In this document: piece after piece, positions 21,876 to 28,685 of the stretch
Numbering within the stretch: the stretch's first letter is position 1
Layout: every line of letters begins with the position of its first letter
DNA from: Elusimicrobiota bacterium
Lineage (GTDB): Bacteria; Elusimicrobiota; Elusimicrobia; Elusimicrobiales; UBA9959
Reading direction: 5' to 3'
NCBI GenBank assembly: GCA_003482905.1
Contig: DMXM01000021.1
Coordinates: 1,011 to 33,025 of the forward strand
DNA: 32,015 bases
Notes under the pieces: generated by a model
Databases searched by the model: none
Told to the model about the DNA's origin: nothing
What the model saw: the letters and a program-made list of their open reading frames with translations, nothing else
Made by a program: the position numbers and the translations under genes

Positions 21876-22409
21876 ATGAAAACCACGATAATGATAGCGT
21901 CGATGTTCTCCCTGATGGCTTCCCTCTCGATGCCTCTGCCGCTCAGCGCTGAAGAAGCGACCAAGGAGCAGGACAAGACACAGACACAGGAGAAGCTGCA
22001 AACGCAGGACAAGCTGCAAACGCAGGAACAGGTGCGCGAGCAGGATCGCCTGCAAAGCCAGGACAAGTTGCAGGCCAAGGAGCAGCTCCGCCTCAAAGAT
22101 GGTAAAGACGCGGAGAAACTGACCGGGGGCGGGGAAACCGCGGTGAAGGAGCAGGAACGGGCCCGCTTTATGAAAGGCGCCGAGAACGCCCAGGGCGAGG
22201 CCGTAAGGGAAAAGGCCGAGAACTCCGGCGCCGAGAAAGCCCTGAAGAATCAGGAGAAGAACGGCGCGGGGGAAGAGAAGGCCGTGAAGGCTCAGGAGCG
22301 CAAGCAGGAAAAAAAGAGGCTCAGGAATAAGGAGCATCTTTCCGGCGAGCGCGGGTCGCGCCAGGAGGGCCGCGGCCAGAACCGCGGCGGGGCAGGCAGG
22401 CGCAGGTAG
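21876..22409 (+). CDS. secreted Gln/Lys/Glu-rich repeat protein
   Basis: A 177-residue protein with a signal peptide (MKTTIMIASMFSLMASLSMP, cleaved near LSAEEA). Residues 30-75 are built from short repeats of the form LQTQDK/LQTQEQ, for example EKLQTQDKLQTQEQVREQDR, which predicts a coiled coil. The rest alternates charged stretches and ends in a Lys/Arg/Gly-rich tail. No named family is recognised. AAGGAGGAG precedes the ATG. It lies 83 bases after the DUF3106 gene behind a shared upstream motif, so it is probably part of the ECF regulon. A structural or chaperone-like envelope role is only a guess. Confidence 0.75.
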   Translation: MKTTIMIASMFSLMASLSMPLPLSAEEATKEQDKTQTQEKLQTQDKLQTQEQVREQDRLQSQDKLQAKEQLRLKDGKDAEKLTGGGETAVKEQERARFMKGAENAQGEAVREKAENSGAEKALKNQEKNGAGEEKAVKAQERKQEKKRLRNKEHLSGERGSRQEGRGQNRGGAGRRR

Positions 22410-22418
22410 GGGTAGATG

Positions 22419-22445
22419 CCGCCGCCCCCGCTAAGGGGGCGGCGG
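22419..22445. terminator. GC-rich hairpin, possible attenuator
   Basis: CCGCCGCCCCC (22419-22429), loop GCTAA, GGGGGCGGCGG (22435-22445): a perfect 11-pair stem. It is followed by TAAAAAA, not a T run, so on the plus strand it is not a canonical terminator; on the minus strand a T run precedes it. It may separate the repeat-protein gene from the barrel gene. Confidence 0.5.
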
Positions 22446-22460
22446 TAAAAAAGGAAATAC

Positions 22461-23339
22461 ATGAAGCGATGTCTGATCTGCGCTTTGTTCATTTTGTTTT
22501 CGGCCGGCGGAGCCTCCGCCTATACGGATATAGGCGGGCGCTACACGTACGGCCGGGAGGGATATTCCGGAGCCAATTTATTCGCCGAGTGGGGAAATGA
22601 CGACTATTACATGCGCCCCGCCATGAAAACCTATAAAAGCGACGTAGCGGACAGGTATTCGGCCTATTCGCTGGGCGCCGGCCTGGAGCGCGAGCTCTGG
22701 CGCGCCGGAGCTGAATTCAGCGTCGCTCCTGAAACCGGAGGATATAAGAACTCAGCGGCTTACGCCGACTTCTCCTGCAGCCTGCTGGGAGGGCCGGCCG
22801 ACAGGGCCGCCCTGGAAGACGTCTCTATCGGCGTCTTCGCCGGGATCACCTGGCACGAGGACGCTTATTCCATTTCCACCACAACGGTTTCTGGCACCGG
22901 GTTTGGCCGCAGAACCAATAGTTCCGTTTCCACCCTTGCCGACGCTTTCAAGCTGGCCCAGACTGATTACGGCCTGTCGGCCTCTATTAAGGCCTATGGC
23001 TTGCGGGCCAGCGGCCGTTTCACTAAGACCGCCTACGACAAGGACGTCACCATTGAGGCCCGCCGGCTGCCGCTGGATATCGGGGGGGTCGGGGCCAACG
23101 GCTTTCCGGATACCGCCTTTTCCGCCAGTTTGCGGGTGCCCGGGCTGCCGGTAAGGCCGGAGGCAGGATATACCCGCGCCACCTACCTGCTGGAGCAACC
23201 CGCCTCCGAGAGTTTTAGTGCGGGGCTAGCCTTCGACGCGGGCAGGGCGGAGGTCTTTGCGGGCTGGGAAAACTTCAACCCCGGAGGCGGCCTGCCCAGA
23301 AGCGACTATTATTCCCTGGGGCTTACTTTCGCCTTTTAG
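22461..23339 (+). CDS. predicted outer-membrane beta-barrel protein
   Basis: A 292-residue secreted protein. It has a signal peptide (MKRCLICALFILFSAGGASA) and a mature part with alternating polar and hydrophobic residues and many Gly/Tyr/Phe, as in transmembrane strands (for example DIGGRYTYGREGYSGANLFA and FSAGLAFDAGRAEVFAGWEN). It ends in LGLTFAF, a terminal Phe of the Bam-recognised type. No named family is recognised. It follows the Gln/Lys-rich protein and a strong hairpin, and may belong to the same envelope-stress regulon. Confidence 0.72.
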   Translation: MKRCLICALFILFSAGGASAYTDIGGRYTYGREGYSGANLFAEWGNDDYYMRPAMKTYKSDVADRYSAYSLGAGLERELWRAGAEFSVAPETGGYKNSAAYADFSCSLLGGPADRAALEDVSIGVFAGITWHEDAYSISTTTVSGTGFGRRTNSSVSTLADAFKLAQTDYGLSASIKAYGLRASGRFTKTAYDKDVTIEARRLPLDIGGVGANGFPDTAFSASLRVPGLPVRPEAGYTRATYLLEQPASESFSAGLAFDAGRAEVFAGWENFNPGGGLPRSDYYSLGLTFAF

Positions 23340-23360
23340 GCCTGGCTTGGAGAGCGACTA

Positions 23361-23392
23361 CGCCGCGGCATGAAACCTTTCGTGCCGCGGCG
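23361..23392 (+). terminator. hairpin downstream of barrel gene
   Basis: CGCCGCGGCA (23361-23370) pairs perfectly with TGCCGCGGCG (23383-23392); the loop can pair further (GAAA with TTTC). Only CATCTTAATT follows, so termination would be weak or factor-assisted. Confidence 0.5.
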
Positions 23393-23405
23393 CATCTTAA
23401 TTCCA

Positions 23406-23435
23406 CTGACAGTAATTGAAATAAATTGATATATT
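23406..23435 (+). promoter_or_regulatory. promoter of the mini-peroxiredoxin gene
   Basis: CTGACA (23406-23411), an AT-rich 18-base spacer and TATATT (23430-23435). Each element matches consensus at five of six positions. A GGGGAG ribosome site follows at 23461-23466. Confidence 0.6.
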
Positions 23436-23488
23436 GCTTTTAACGCGCAGGCGTTGAAAGGGGGAGATTAAAAATAAAAAAAACAGTA

Positions 23489-23776
23489 ATGGTGCCGCTG
23501 CTGCTGGCGGCCGTGGCTGTTTCGTCGGCGTTCGCCGAAGGCGTGCCGCTTATTGGCGACGACGCGCCGGCCTTCAAGGCCGTTACCACGCAGGGGCCGG
23601 TGGATTTCCCTGCCGACTGGCGCCCGGGTGAAGAGGTTATAGTGCCGCCGCCCAACTCCTGCGGCACGGTAAAGACGCGCGTGGACACCCAGAAAGAGAC
23701 GGGCATTCACTGCTACGACTGGTTCATGTGCTTCAAGCCACTGCCCAAGGACGAACCTAAGAAAGACGATAGATAG
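23489..23776 (+). CDS. secreted, internally deleted peroxiredoxin-like protein
   Basis: A protein of about 95-100 residues. After a signal peptide ending VSSAFA, GVPLIGDDAPAFKAVTTQGP and VDFPADW match the N-terminus of AhpC/Prx6-type peroxiredoxins. The sequence then jumps to RPGEEVIVPPPNSCGTVKTR followed by CYDWFMCFKPLPK, which matches the C-terminal arm of the same family. The central thioredoxin fold with the peroxidatic Cys is missing; Cys remain in NSCG and CYDWFMC. The GGGGAG ribosome site (23461) is 22 bases from this ATG but seven from an in-frame ATA at 23474, which would add IKKTV and complete a normal signal peptide. Function unknown. Confidence 0.75.
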   Translation: MVPLLLAAVAVSSAFAEGVPLIGDDAPAFKAVTTQGPVDFPADWRPGEEVIVPPPNSCGTVKTRVDTQKETGIHCYDWFMCFKPLPKDEPKKDDR

Positions 23777-23798
23777 GCGGGGCCCCGGCTAAGCAGGG

Positions 23799-23829
23799 AA
23801 GGCCCCGTACAACCGGGGCCTTCTCTTTT
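23799..23829 (+). terminator. Rho-independent terminator
   Basis: AAGGCCCCG (23799-23807), loop TACAAC, CGGGGCCTT (23814-23822), then CTCTTTT. It ends the mini-peroxiredoxin transcript. Confidence 0.85.
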
Positions 23830-23880
23830 GGCGGCGGCGGGCAGGGCGGGCGGGAAACTCATATTATCTGGTAAAATAGT

Positions 23881-24297
23881 ATGAACATGAAAAACACGCC
23901 CCTGGAACGCTTTACCGTCTGCCTTGAAAAAGGCCTGCTCGCCAATCTGGATGAGATCTCCGCCGAGCGCGGCTATCCCAGCCGTTCACGGGCCATGGCC
24001 GACTTTATACGCCGGGCCATAGTCAAAAAAGACTGGAAAGGAGGGCGGGAATGCGCCGGCACCGTCTCCATGGTTTACGATCCCGCCGACGGCCGCCCGG
24101 GCCGCGGCCTTGAAAACCTGCTGCGCTCCCATGCCAGAAACGTTCTTTCCTCCCAAACCCACAGACTGCGCAACGGCAACACGCTCTGTACGGTAACCGT
24201 CTCCGGCCGCCCGGCCGAGCTTCAGCGGCTGGCAGACCGCATCCGGTCCCTTAAAGGCGTCATGAACGGTTCCTTCTCCATTATAGCGCCGCTGTAA
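23881..24297 (+). CDS. NikR-like ribbon-helix-helix regulator with altered metal site
   Basis: A 138-residue regulator. The N-terminal ribbon-helix-helix is LERFTVCLEKGLLANLDEIS and YPSRSRAMADFIRRAI. The C-terminal ACT-like domain carries MVYDP, SHARNVLSSQTHRLRNGNTL then CTVTVSG, ending in LKGVMNGSF. In NikR, nickel is held by three His and one Cys. Here His84, His94 and Cys103 can be matched, but the second His of the HxH motif is Leu96 and the usual CLE reads CTV. It may bind another metal or bind nickel weakly. TAAAAT and TATTAT lie just upstream; a second ATG at 23887 is possible. The next gene starts two bases after its stop. Confidence 0.82.
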   Translation: MNMKNTPLERFTVCLEKGLLANLDEISAERGYPSRSRAMADFIRRAIVKKDWKGGRECAGTVSMVYDPADGRPGRGLENLLRSHARNVLSSQTHRLRNGNTLCTVTVSGRPAELQRLADRIRSLKGVMNGSFSIIAPL

Positions 24298-24299
24298 AA

Positions 24300-25463
24300 A
24301 TGAACGGACCCGCCCAAACCCTTATCTGGCGCAAGGCTGCCGTGCTCGGCAGCCTCTGGGCCGCGTCCGAAATAATTCTCGGCAGTTTCCTGCATAACGC
24401 GCGTATCCCTTTCTCCGGGCGGCTGCTGACCGGCATCGGCATAGCCATACTGGTGGCGGGGCACCGCCTATGGCCGGAGAAAGGGCTGCTCTGGCGCATC
24501 GGGCTGGTTTGCGCGGCCATGAAGTCGGTTTCCCCCAGCGCTGTATTGCTCAGCCCGATGATCGCTATATTCACCGAGGGTCTGCTGGCCGAGGCCGCCG
24601 TGCGCCTGGCAGGCGCCAATATGGCCGGCTACCTGCTGGCAGGCGGCCTGGTGATGAGCTGGGGGCTGGCGCATAAGGTCGGCAAGATGTTGCTAATCTA
24701 CGGCCCCGGCTCGGTCGCCATATACGCCCGCGGTCTCGAGAAACTTCGGGAAATATTAGGCGCTCCCGGCGGCGTCTGGGGACCGGTGCTGGCGCTGGCC
24801 GGATTATATTTTATAGCGGGGACCGCGGCCGCTTTATTGGGCCTGAAAGCGTCCGGCAAAGGGAAACTGCTGGATTGCCGGCCAGCGGGCGAAGAGGCGC
24901 CAGCTTGGTATAACGTAGCCAGGAATTACGGTTATCATTCGGTTTATTTGCTGCCTTTTCACCTTTTGGTAATCTCAGGACTGATGGCTTCCGGCCGCCT
25001 GCCTTTATGGTCGGCCGCGGGCCTGTCCGGAGCTTATGGTCTGATCTGCGCGCTGCTCTACGGGCGCGCCCGGGCCCTGTTGGCCAGGGCTGATATCTGG
25101 ACGGGCGTGGTTCTATTTTCCATTTTGGGAGGCCTGTTGCTCGGGGATTGGGGTTCCGGTCTGCGTATGGCGGGCAGGGCCTTCGCGCTTACGCTCGGAT
25201 TCGCCGGAGTGGCGCAGGAACTGCTCAATCCCTCTATCAAGGCGGCTATGGAAAAGCTGGCCGGCAGGACCTTCTTTGAAACCCTGGAACACGCTTTCGC
25301 CACCCTGCCGCTGGTGCTTGCTTGCCTGCCCTCCGGTAGGAATATACTGCTGAGTCCGGCGGCTTCCTTGCGCACCATTATCTCCCGGGCCCCAGCGTTG
25401 CTACACGAGCCCTCCGCCGGGGCACGGCTGTCACGGCTTGACGGCGGCTCGCCGGAGTGTTAA
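24300..25463 (+). CDS. multi-pass membrane protein, possible ECF-type transporter component
   Basis: A 387-residue membrane protein with about ten hydrophobic segments. The first half (SLWAASEIILGSFLHNARIP, MKSVSPSAVLLSPMIAIFTE) resembles the substrate-binding S components of energy-coupling-factor transporters. A short cytoplasmic loop near 185-205 separates it from a second half in which GLRMAGRAFALTLGFAGVAQ and ELLNP recall the EcfT/CbiQ arrangement. No ATP-binding subunit is adjacent. It starts two bases after the NikR-like gene, so it is probably regulated with it and could move a metal or a metal-linked cofactor. The membrane nature is certain; the transporter type is inference. Confidence 0.6.
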   Translation: MNGPAQTLIWRKAAVLGSLWAASEIILGSFLHNARIPFSGRLLTGIGIAILVAGHRLWPEKGLLWRIGLVCAAMKSVSPSAVLLSPMIAIFTEGLLAEAAVRLAGANMAGYLLAGGLVMSWGLAHKVGKMLLIYGPGSVAIYARGLEKLREILGAPGGVWGPVLALAGLYFIAGTAAALLGLKASGKGKLLDCRPAGEEAPAWYNVARNYGYHSVYLLPFHLLVISGLMASGRLPLWSAAGLSGAYGLICALLYGRARALLARADIWTGVVLFSILGGLLLGDWGSGLRMAGRAFALTLGFAGVAQELLNPSIKAAMEKLAGRTFFETLEHAFATLPLVLACLPSGRNILLSPAASLRTIISRAPALLHEPSAGARLSRLDGGSPEC

Positions 25464-25492
25464 TATATGGTTATTGGCATACGCTAATAACT

Positions 25493-25798
25493 ATGACCCG
25501 CCCGTTAAAATGCAGAAAGGTGACTTCGGAGCCCAAGGCTTATTACTTCAAGCCGCGGGCGATGCCGCTTTGCGGGCTGGAGGAGATCAACCTTCAGCTC
25601 GACGAATTCCAGGCGCTGAAGTACGCGGAGCTTGACAGAAAAGACCAGGCCTGTTCCGCGGCCGCTATGAAGATCTCAAGGCAGACTTTCGGGAATATAC
25701 TCGCTTCCGCCAGGAGGAAGCTGGCCGACGCCGTGGTCAACGGCAAAGCCCTTAAAATAGACGGGGGGCCGGTGGAGGCACCGCGCGGCCTCCGCTGA
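25493..25798 (+). CDS. DUF134 family helix-turn-helix protein
   Basis: A 101-residue protein of the DUF134 (COG1342) family. It opens with MTRPLKCRKVTSEPKAYYFK then PRAMPLCGLEEINLQLDEFQ, the family signature, and has a sigma-70 region 4-like helix-turn-helix (EFQALKYAELDRKDQACSAA, MKISRQTFGNILASARRKLA). Such genes commonly sit next to NifX-type proteins, as here (12 bases to the next gene). The start at ATG 25493 is chosen because the family begins with this sequence. Target genes are unknown; the conserved Cys residues (Cys7, Cys26) suggest metal or redox sensing. Confidence 0.9.
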   Translation: MTRPLKCRKVTSEPKAYYFKPRAMPLCGLEEINLQLDEFQALKYAELDRKDQACSAAAMKISRQTFGNILASARRKLADAVVNGKALKIDGGPVEAPRGLR

Positions 25799-25809
25799 GG
25801 AAAACTCAA

Positions 25810-26175
25810 ATGAACATCTGCGTACCTGTGGAAAGCAGTGACGGTATGAAATCTACGGTTTACGGTCATTTCGGCAGCGCCCCGTTCTTCGCCATCTGCG
25901 ATGTGCAGACCGGTAAAGTGGAATTCCTGGACAACGGCAACCAGCACCACGAACACGGCCAGTGCAACCCGCTGGGGGCTATAGCCGGGAAGGCCGTTAC
26001 GGCCATAATTGTCGGCGGCATAGGCGCCCGCGCCCTGCAGCACCTGAACGCCGGCGGCATAAAAGCCTACCGCGCCCCCCAGGGCCCGCTTTCAACAGCT
26101 CTTGAGATGTTCAAGAAACGGGAACTGCCGGAGATCCTGCCCACCGACTGCTGCCAGGGTCACGGCTGTCACTGA
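25810..26175 (+). CDS. NifX/NifB-like dinitrogenase iron-molybdenum cofactor family protein
   Basis: A 121-residue protein of the small NifX-like (MTH1175) family. It has the core MNICVPVESSDGMKSTVYGH, FGSAPFFAICDV, AVTAIIVGGIGARALQHLNA and GGIKAYRAPQGPLSTALEMF. A His-rich loop (NGNQHHEHGQCNP) and the C-terminal CCQGHGCH suggest it binds a metal or iron-sulfur cofactor. No nitrogenase genes are in the window, so the role in cofactor binding outside nitrogen fixation is open. It pairs with DUF134 upstream. Confidence 0.9.
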   Translation: MNICVPVESSDGMKSTVYGHFGSAPFFAICDVQTGKVEFLDNGNQHHEHGQCNPLGAIAGKAVTAIIVGGIGARALQHLNAGGIKAYRAPQGPLSTALEMFKKRELPEILPTDCCQGHGCH

Positions 26176-26210
26176 CGGTTATTTTAAGGGTTGTTTTGTA
26201 GAATATAACC

Positions 26211-26483
26211 ATGAGGCTTCGGGTTCTTAAAACCGCGCTGTGCCTCGTCTTCGCGGCTGTCGCCGCGGGGGCGTGGGACCTGCATATGCTGGGAGCCGGC
26301 CACGCGGCCGGCGACGACTGCCAGGTCTGTGTGGTGGCAGGCGCCCCCGAACTTAACGCCGACTGCGGGAGCTCCCTGCTGGTCCGGCCCGACCATTTTG
26401 TTCTGACCAGCGCCGCCCTCCATGGCGGTACCGTTAAAACCGCAACCACAGCGGCCTTCCGCGGCCGCGCTCCCCCTCTTTAA
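26211..26483 (+). CDS. small secreted His/Cys-containing protein, metal-uptake associated
   Basis: A 90-residue protein with a hydrophobic N-terminus (LKTALCLVFAAVAAGAWDLH) that acts as a signal or anchor, then HAAGDDCQVCVVAGAPELN with a Cys-x2-Cys and several His. This resembles the small DUF2946-like proteins found beside metal transport genes, though I cannot place it firmly. TAGAAT ends six bases before the ATG without a ribosome site. It lies upstream of the metal barrel and zinc-binding protein genes, but a palindrome with T runs separates them. Confidence 0.6.
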   Translation: MRLRVLKTALCLVFAAVAAGAWDLHMLGAGHAAGDDCQVCVVAGAPELNADCGSSLLVRPDHFVLTSAALHGGTVKTATTAAFRGRAPPL

Positions 26484-26550
26484 AAAGGTACCTGGTACCT
26501 TTTGGTACCTTTTGACCCTTTGAACCCCAAAAAGGTGCCTGGCACCTTTT
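26483..26550. repeat. tandem 21-base palindromes
   Basis: AAAAGGTACC (26483-26492), T, GGTACCTTTT (26494-26503), a third GGTACCTTTT (26504-26513), then AAAAGGTGCC (26530-26539), T, GGCACCTTTT (26541-26550). The second palindrome differs from the first by G-C in place of A-T at matched positions. They are REP-like, and the T runs could also end transcription on either strand. Confidence 0.7.
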
Positions 26551-26578
26551 ATGGGTACGAACTAATTTAAGGAGATTT

Positions 26579-27721
26579 ATGAAAAAAGGTTTTATATTTA
26601 TAGTGTTTCTGGCGCTTGTTGGCATAGCGTCGGCGCAGGAGGCGGGTACGCTGCCGCAGGGGATGCGCGGTAAAGTCATAAACCTGCCGGATATAAGCGC
26701 GCTCGGCAATATCACAGGCCGCCTGAGCGACGACAAGTCCGACTCCGGGCGCAACGAGCTGGGGATAAACGAGGTGGAAACGGCCTTCCAGGGTTATATA
26801 TACCCGGAAATGCGAGCCGACATCATACTGGCCATACACAAGCACGACGGCGATTATGAAAGCGAGATCTGCGAGGCCAAGGCTAGTTTTAACAAACTGG
26901 CGGAGGGCTTGTCCGGTGAAATGGGCAAGATACACCTGGACTTCGGCCGCATTAACAAGCTGCACACCCATCACCTGCCGATGGTGGACAAGCCCGCGGT
27001 GCTCACGAACTTCTTCGGCGACCACGAACTGGCTGGCCAGGGCGGCACGCTGAAGTACCTGTTACCCTTCACGCCGTTCTACACGCAGGTGCAGGCGGGC
27101 GCCTGGACCATGGCGCCGCATGAGCACGGGGTCACCGCCGATTACCCGGAGGACGTGCTGACCATAACCGGCTCCACGGTTTCGGTGCCGTCGCTGGTGC
27201 ACGAGGACGCGGATTTCTCCCCGGCCGGGAAAGTTTATACGGCCCGGATAAACTCCTCCTTCGCGCTGGCAGACAGAACGGAGCTTGAGATAGGCGCCAG
27301 CGGTCTCAAAGGGCGGGGCGCGCATTACGAGGAGCATATGGACAATGTGGAGGTCACCGGAGTGGACCTTACCCTGCGTCTTTGGCCTTCCTCCTATAAG
27401 AAGTTCACCTTCCAGAACGAGTGGATACATCTCAAGAGGGAAGTGCCCGTCGGGACCCTGCACCGCGACGGCTTCTACTCCTTCCTGAACTACCGCCCCG
27501 ATAAGTACTGGGACTTTGGCGCGCGTTTCGACTACGCCGAGGGCGCCTGGCCCACCATCAGCTATGGGCGCTCGCTGTCCGCTATCGTTACGCGGCACCT
27601 TACCGAAACTTCGTACTGGCGCCTGCAGTACAAGCACCGCAACCTTGACGGCGAGAACGTCAACGAGGGCTGGCTGCAGGTGTCCTTCGGCATAGGCCCG
27701 CACAGCCACGAACTGGAGTAA
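26579..27721 (+). CDS. His-rich outer-membrane protein of a metal uptake locus
   Basis: A 380-residue secreted protein. The signal peptide is MKKGFIFIVFLALVGIASAQ. The mature part has barrel-like strands and many histidines: INKLHTHHLPMVDKPAVLTN, MAPHEHGVTADY, GAHYEEHMDNVEV and the C-terminal GIGPHSHELE. Such proteins occur beside zinc/manganese ABC genes and are thought to be outer-membrane metal porins or receptors; there is no TonB plug. AAGGAGATTT precedes the ATG. The solute-binding protein gene begins seven bases after its stop, so the two are coupled. Metal specificity is inference. Confidence 0.75.
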   Translation: MKKGFIFIVFLALVGIASAQEAGTLPQGMRGKVINLPDISALGNITGRLSDDKSDSGRNELGINEVETAFQGYIYPEMRADIILAIHKHDGDYESEICEAKASFNKLAEGLSGEMGKIHLDFGRINKLHTHHLPMVDKPAVLTNFFGDHELAGQGGTLKYLLPFTPFYTQVQAGAWTMAPHEHGVTADYPEDVLTITGSTVSVPSLVHEDADFSPAGKVYTARINSSFALADRTELEIGASGLKGRGAHYEEHMDNVEVTGVDLTLRLWPSSYKKFTFQNEWIHLKREVPVGTLHRDGFYSFLNYRPDKYWDFGARFDYAEGAWPTISYGRSLSAIVTRHLTETSYWRLQYKHRNLDGENVNEGWLQVSFGIGPHSHELE

Positions 27722-27728
27722 AGCGACC

Positions 27729-28634
27729 ATGAAAAAAATAATATTAGCCGGCGCCGCGCTTGCCCTCTGGGCCGGCGCCGCGCGCGCTGAAATAAAAGTG
27801 GTCACCGCCTCCTCCGACCTGAAGTACCTCTGCGAACGCGTGGGCGGCGCGGAGGTAAAGGTAGAGAGCCTGGCCTCCGGTGACCAGGACCTGCACATGG
27901 TGGAGCCGCGCCCCAGCATGGTCTACAAACTAAAAAAAGCTGACCTGGCGGTGCGCGTCGGGCTGGACCTGGATATGTGGGTGGATAGCCTGATAAACGC
28001 CGCGCGCAATCCCCGCCTGTTCTACGGCAAGGAAGGTTATGTGGACGCTTCGGCCAAAGTGCCGCTGCTGGAGCAGCCGGAGGGGAAAGTGGACGCCTCC
28101 ATGGGAGACATTCACATCTATGGCAACCCGCATTACTGGCTGGACCCGGCGAACTCCAAAATAATGGCGGGGAATATCCTGGCTGGCCTCAAGCGGGCTG
28201 TGCCGGAGAAAGCCGCCGCCTTCGACGCCAACTACGCCTCCTTCGTGAGGGAGTTGGACGAAAAACTGGCCGGCTGGCAGGCCCGCATGGCTAAACATAA
28301 GGGGCTTAAGGTAATAACCTATCACAGTTCCTGGCCCTATTTCGCCGCGCGTTTCGGCTTGTTCGTGGCGGGCCACGTAGAGCCCAAGCCGGGTATTCCG
28401 CCTTCAGCCTCGCACCTGGACGGCCTGGTGAAAAAGATGAAGGCGGAGAATATAAAGGTAATATTGACGGAGAGCTACTACCCGCGCAAAGGCCCCGACT
28501 TTTTGGCCGGCAAGACGGGCGCGGCGGTAGTTATCGCGGCGGTAAGCGCCGGAGGGGCCAAGACGGTTAAGACCTACTTCGACGTGTTCGACAGGGTGAT
28601 AGAAGACCTGGAAAAAGCCGCCGGGAATAAATAA
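27729..28634 (+). CDS. zinc/manganese-type ABC transporter substrate-binding protein
   Basis: A 301-residue periplasmic protein of the ZnuA/TroA family. The signal peptide ends GAARA. Metal ligands are readable in order: His in QDLHMVEPRPSMVY, His in NPHYWLDPANSK, a third candidate in VITYHSSWPYFAARFGL, and Glu/Asp near ILTESYYPRKGPDF. The connecting long helix (VRELDEKLAGWQARMAKHKG) is typical of the rigid cluster A-I fold. It captures divalent metal and hands it to the permease encoded 51 bases downstream. A strong hairpin lies between the two genes and may reduce permease expression. The exact metal is unknown. Confidence 0.9.
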   Translation: MKKIILAGAALALWAGAARAEIKVVTASSDLKYLCERVGGAEVKVESLASGDQDLHMVEPRPSMVYKLKKADLAVRVGLDLDMWVDSLINAARNPRLFYGKEGYVDASAKVPLLEQPEGKVDASMGDIHIYGNPHYWLDPANSKIMAGNILAGLKRAVPEKAAAFDANYASFVRELDEKLAGWQARMAKHKGLKVITYHSSWPYFAARFGLFVAGHVEPKPGIPPSASHLDGLVKKMKAENIKVILTESYYPRKGPDFLAGKTGAAVVIAAVSAGGAKTVKTYFDVFDRVIEDLEKAAGNK

Positions 28635-28643
28635 AACGACGCT

Positions 28644-28675
28644 CCCGGGGCGGCGGGCCGCCCCGGGGCGCTTTT
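28644..28675 (+). terminator. hairpin between binding-protein and permease genes
   Basis: CCCGGGGCGGC (28644-28654) is the inverted copy of GCCGCCCCGGG (28657-28667), followed by GCGCTTTT. It is a partial terminator, likely lowering expression of the permease relative to the binding protein. Confidence 0.7.
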
Positions 28676-28685
28676 AAAGGAATTT

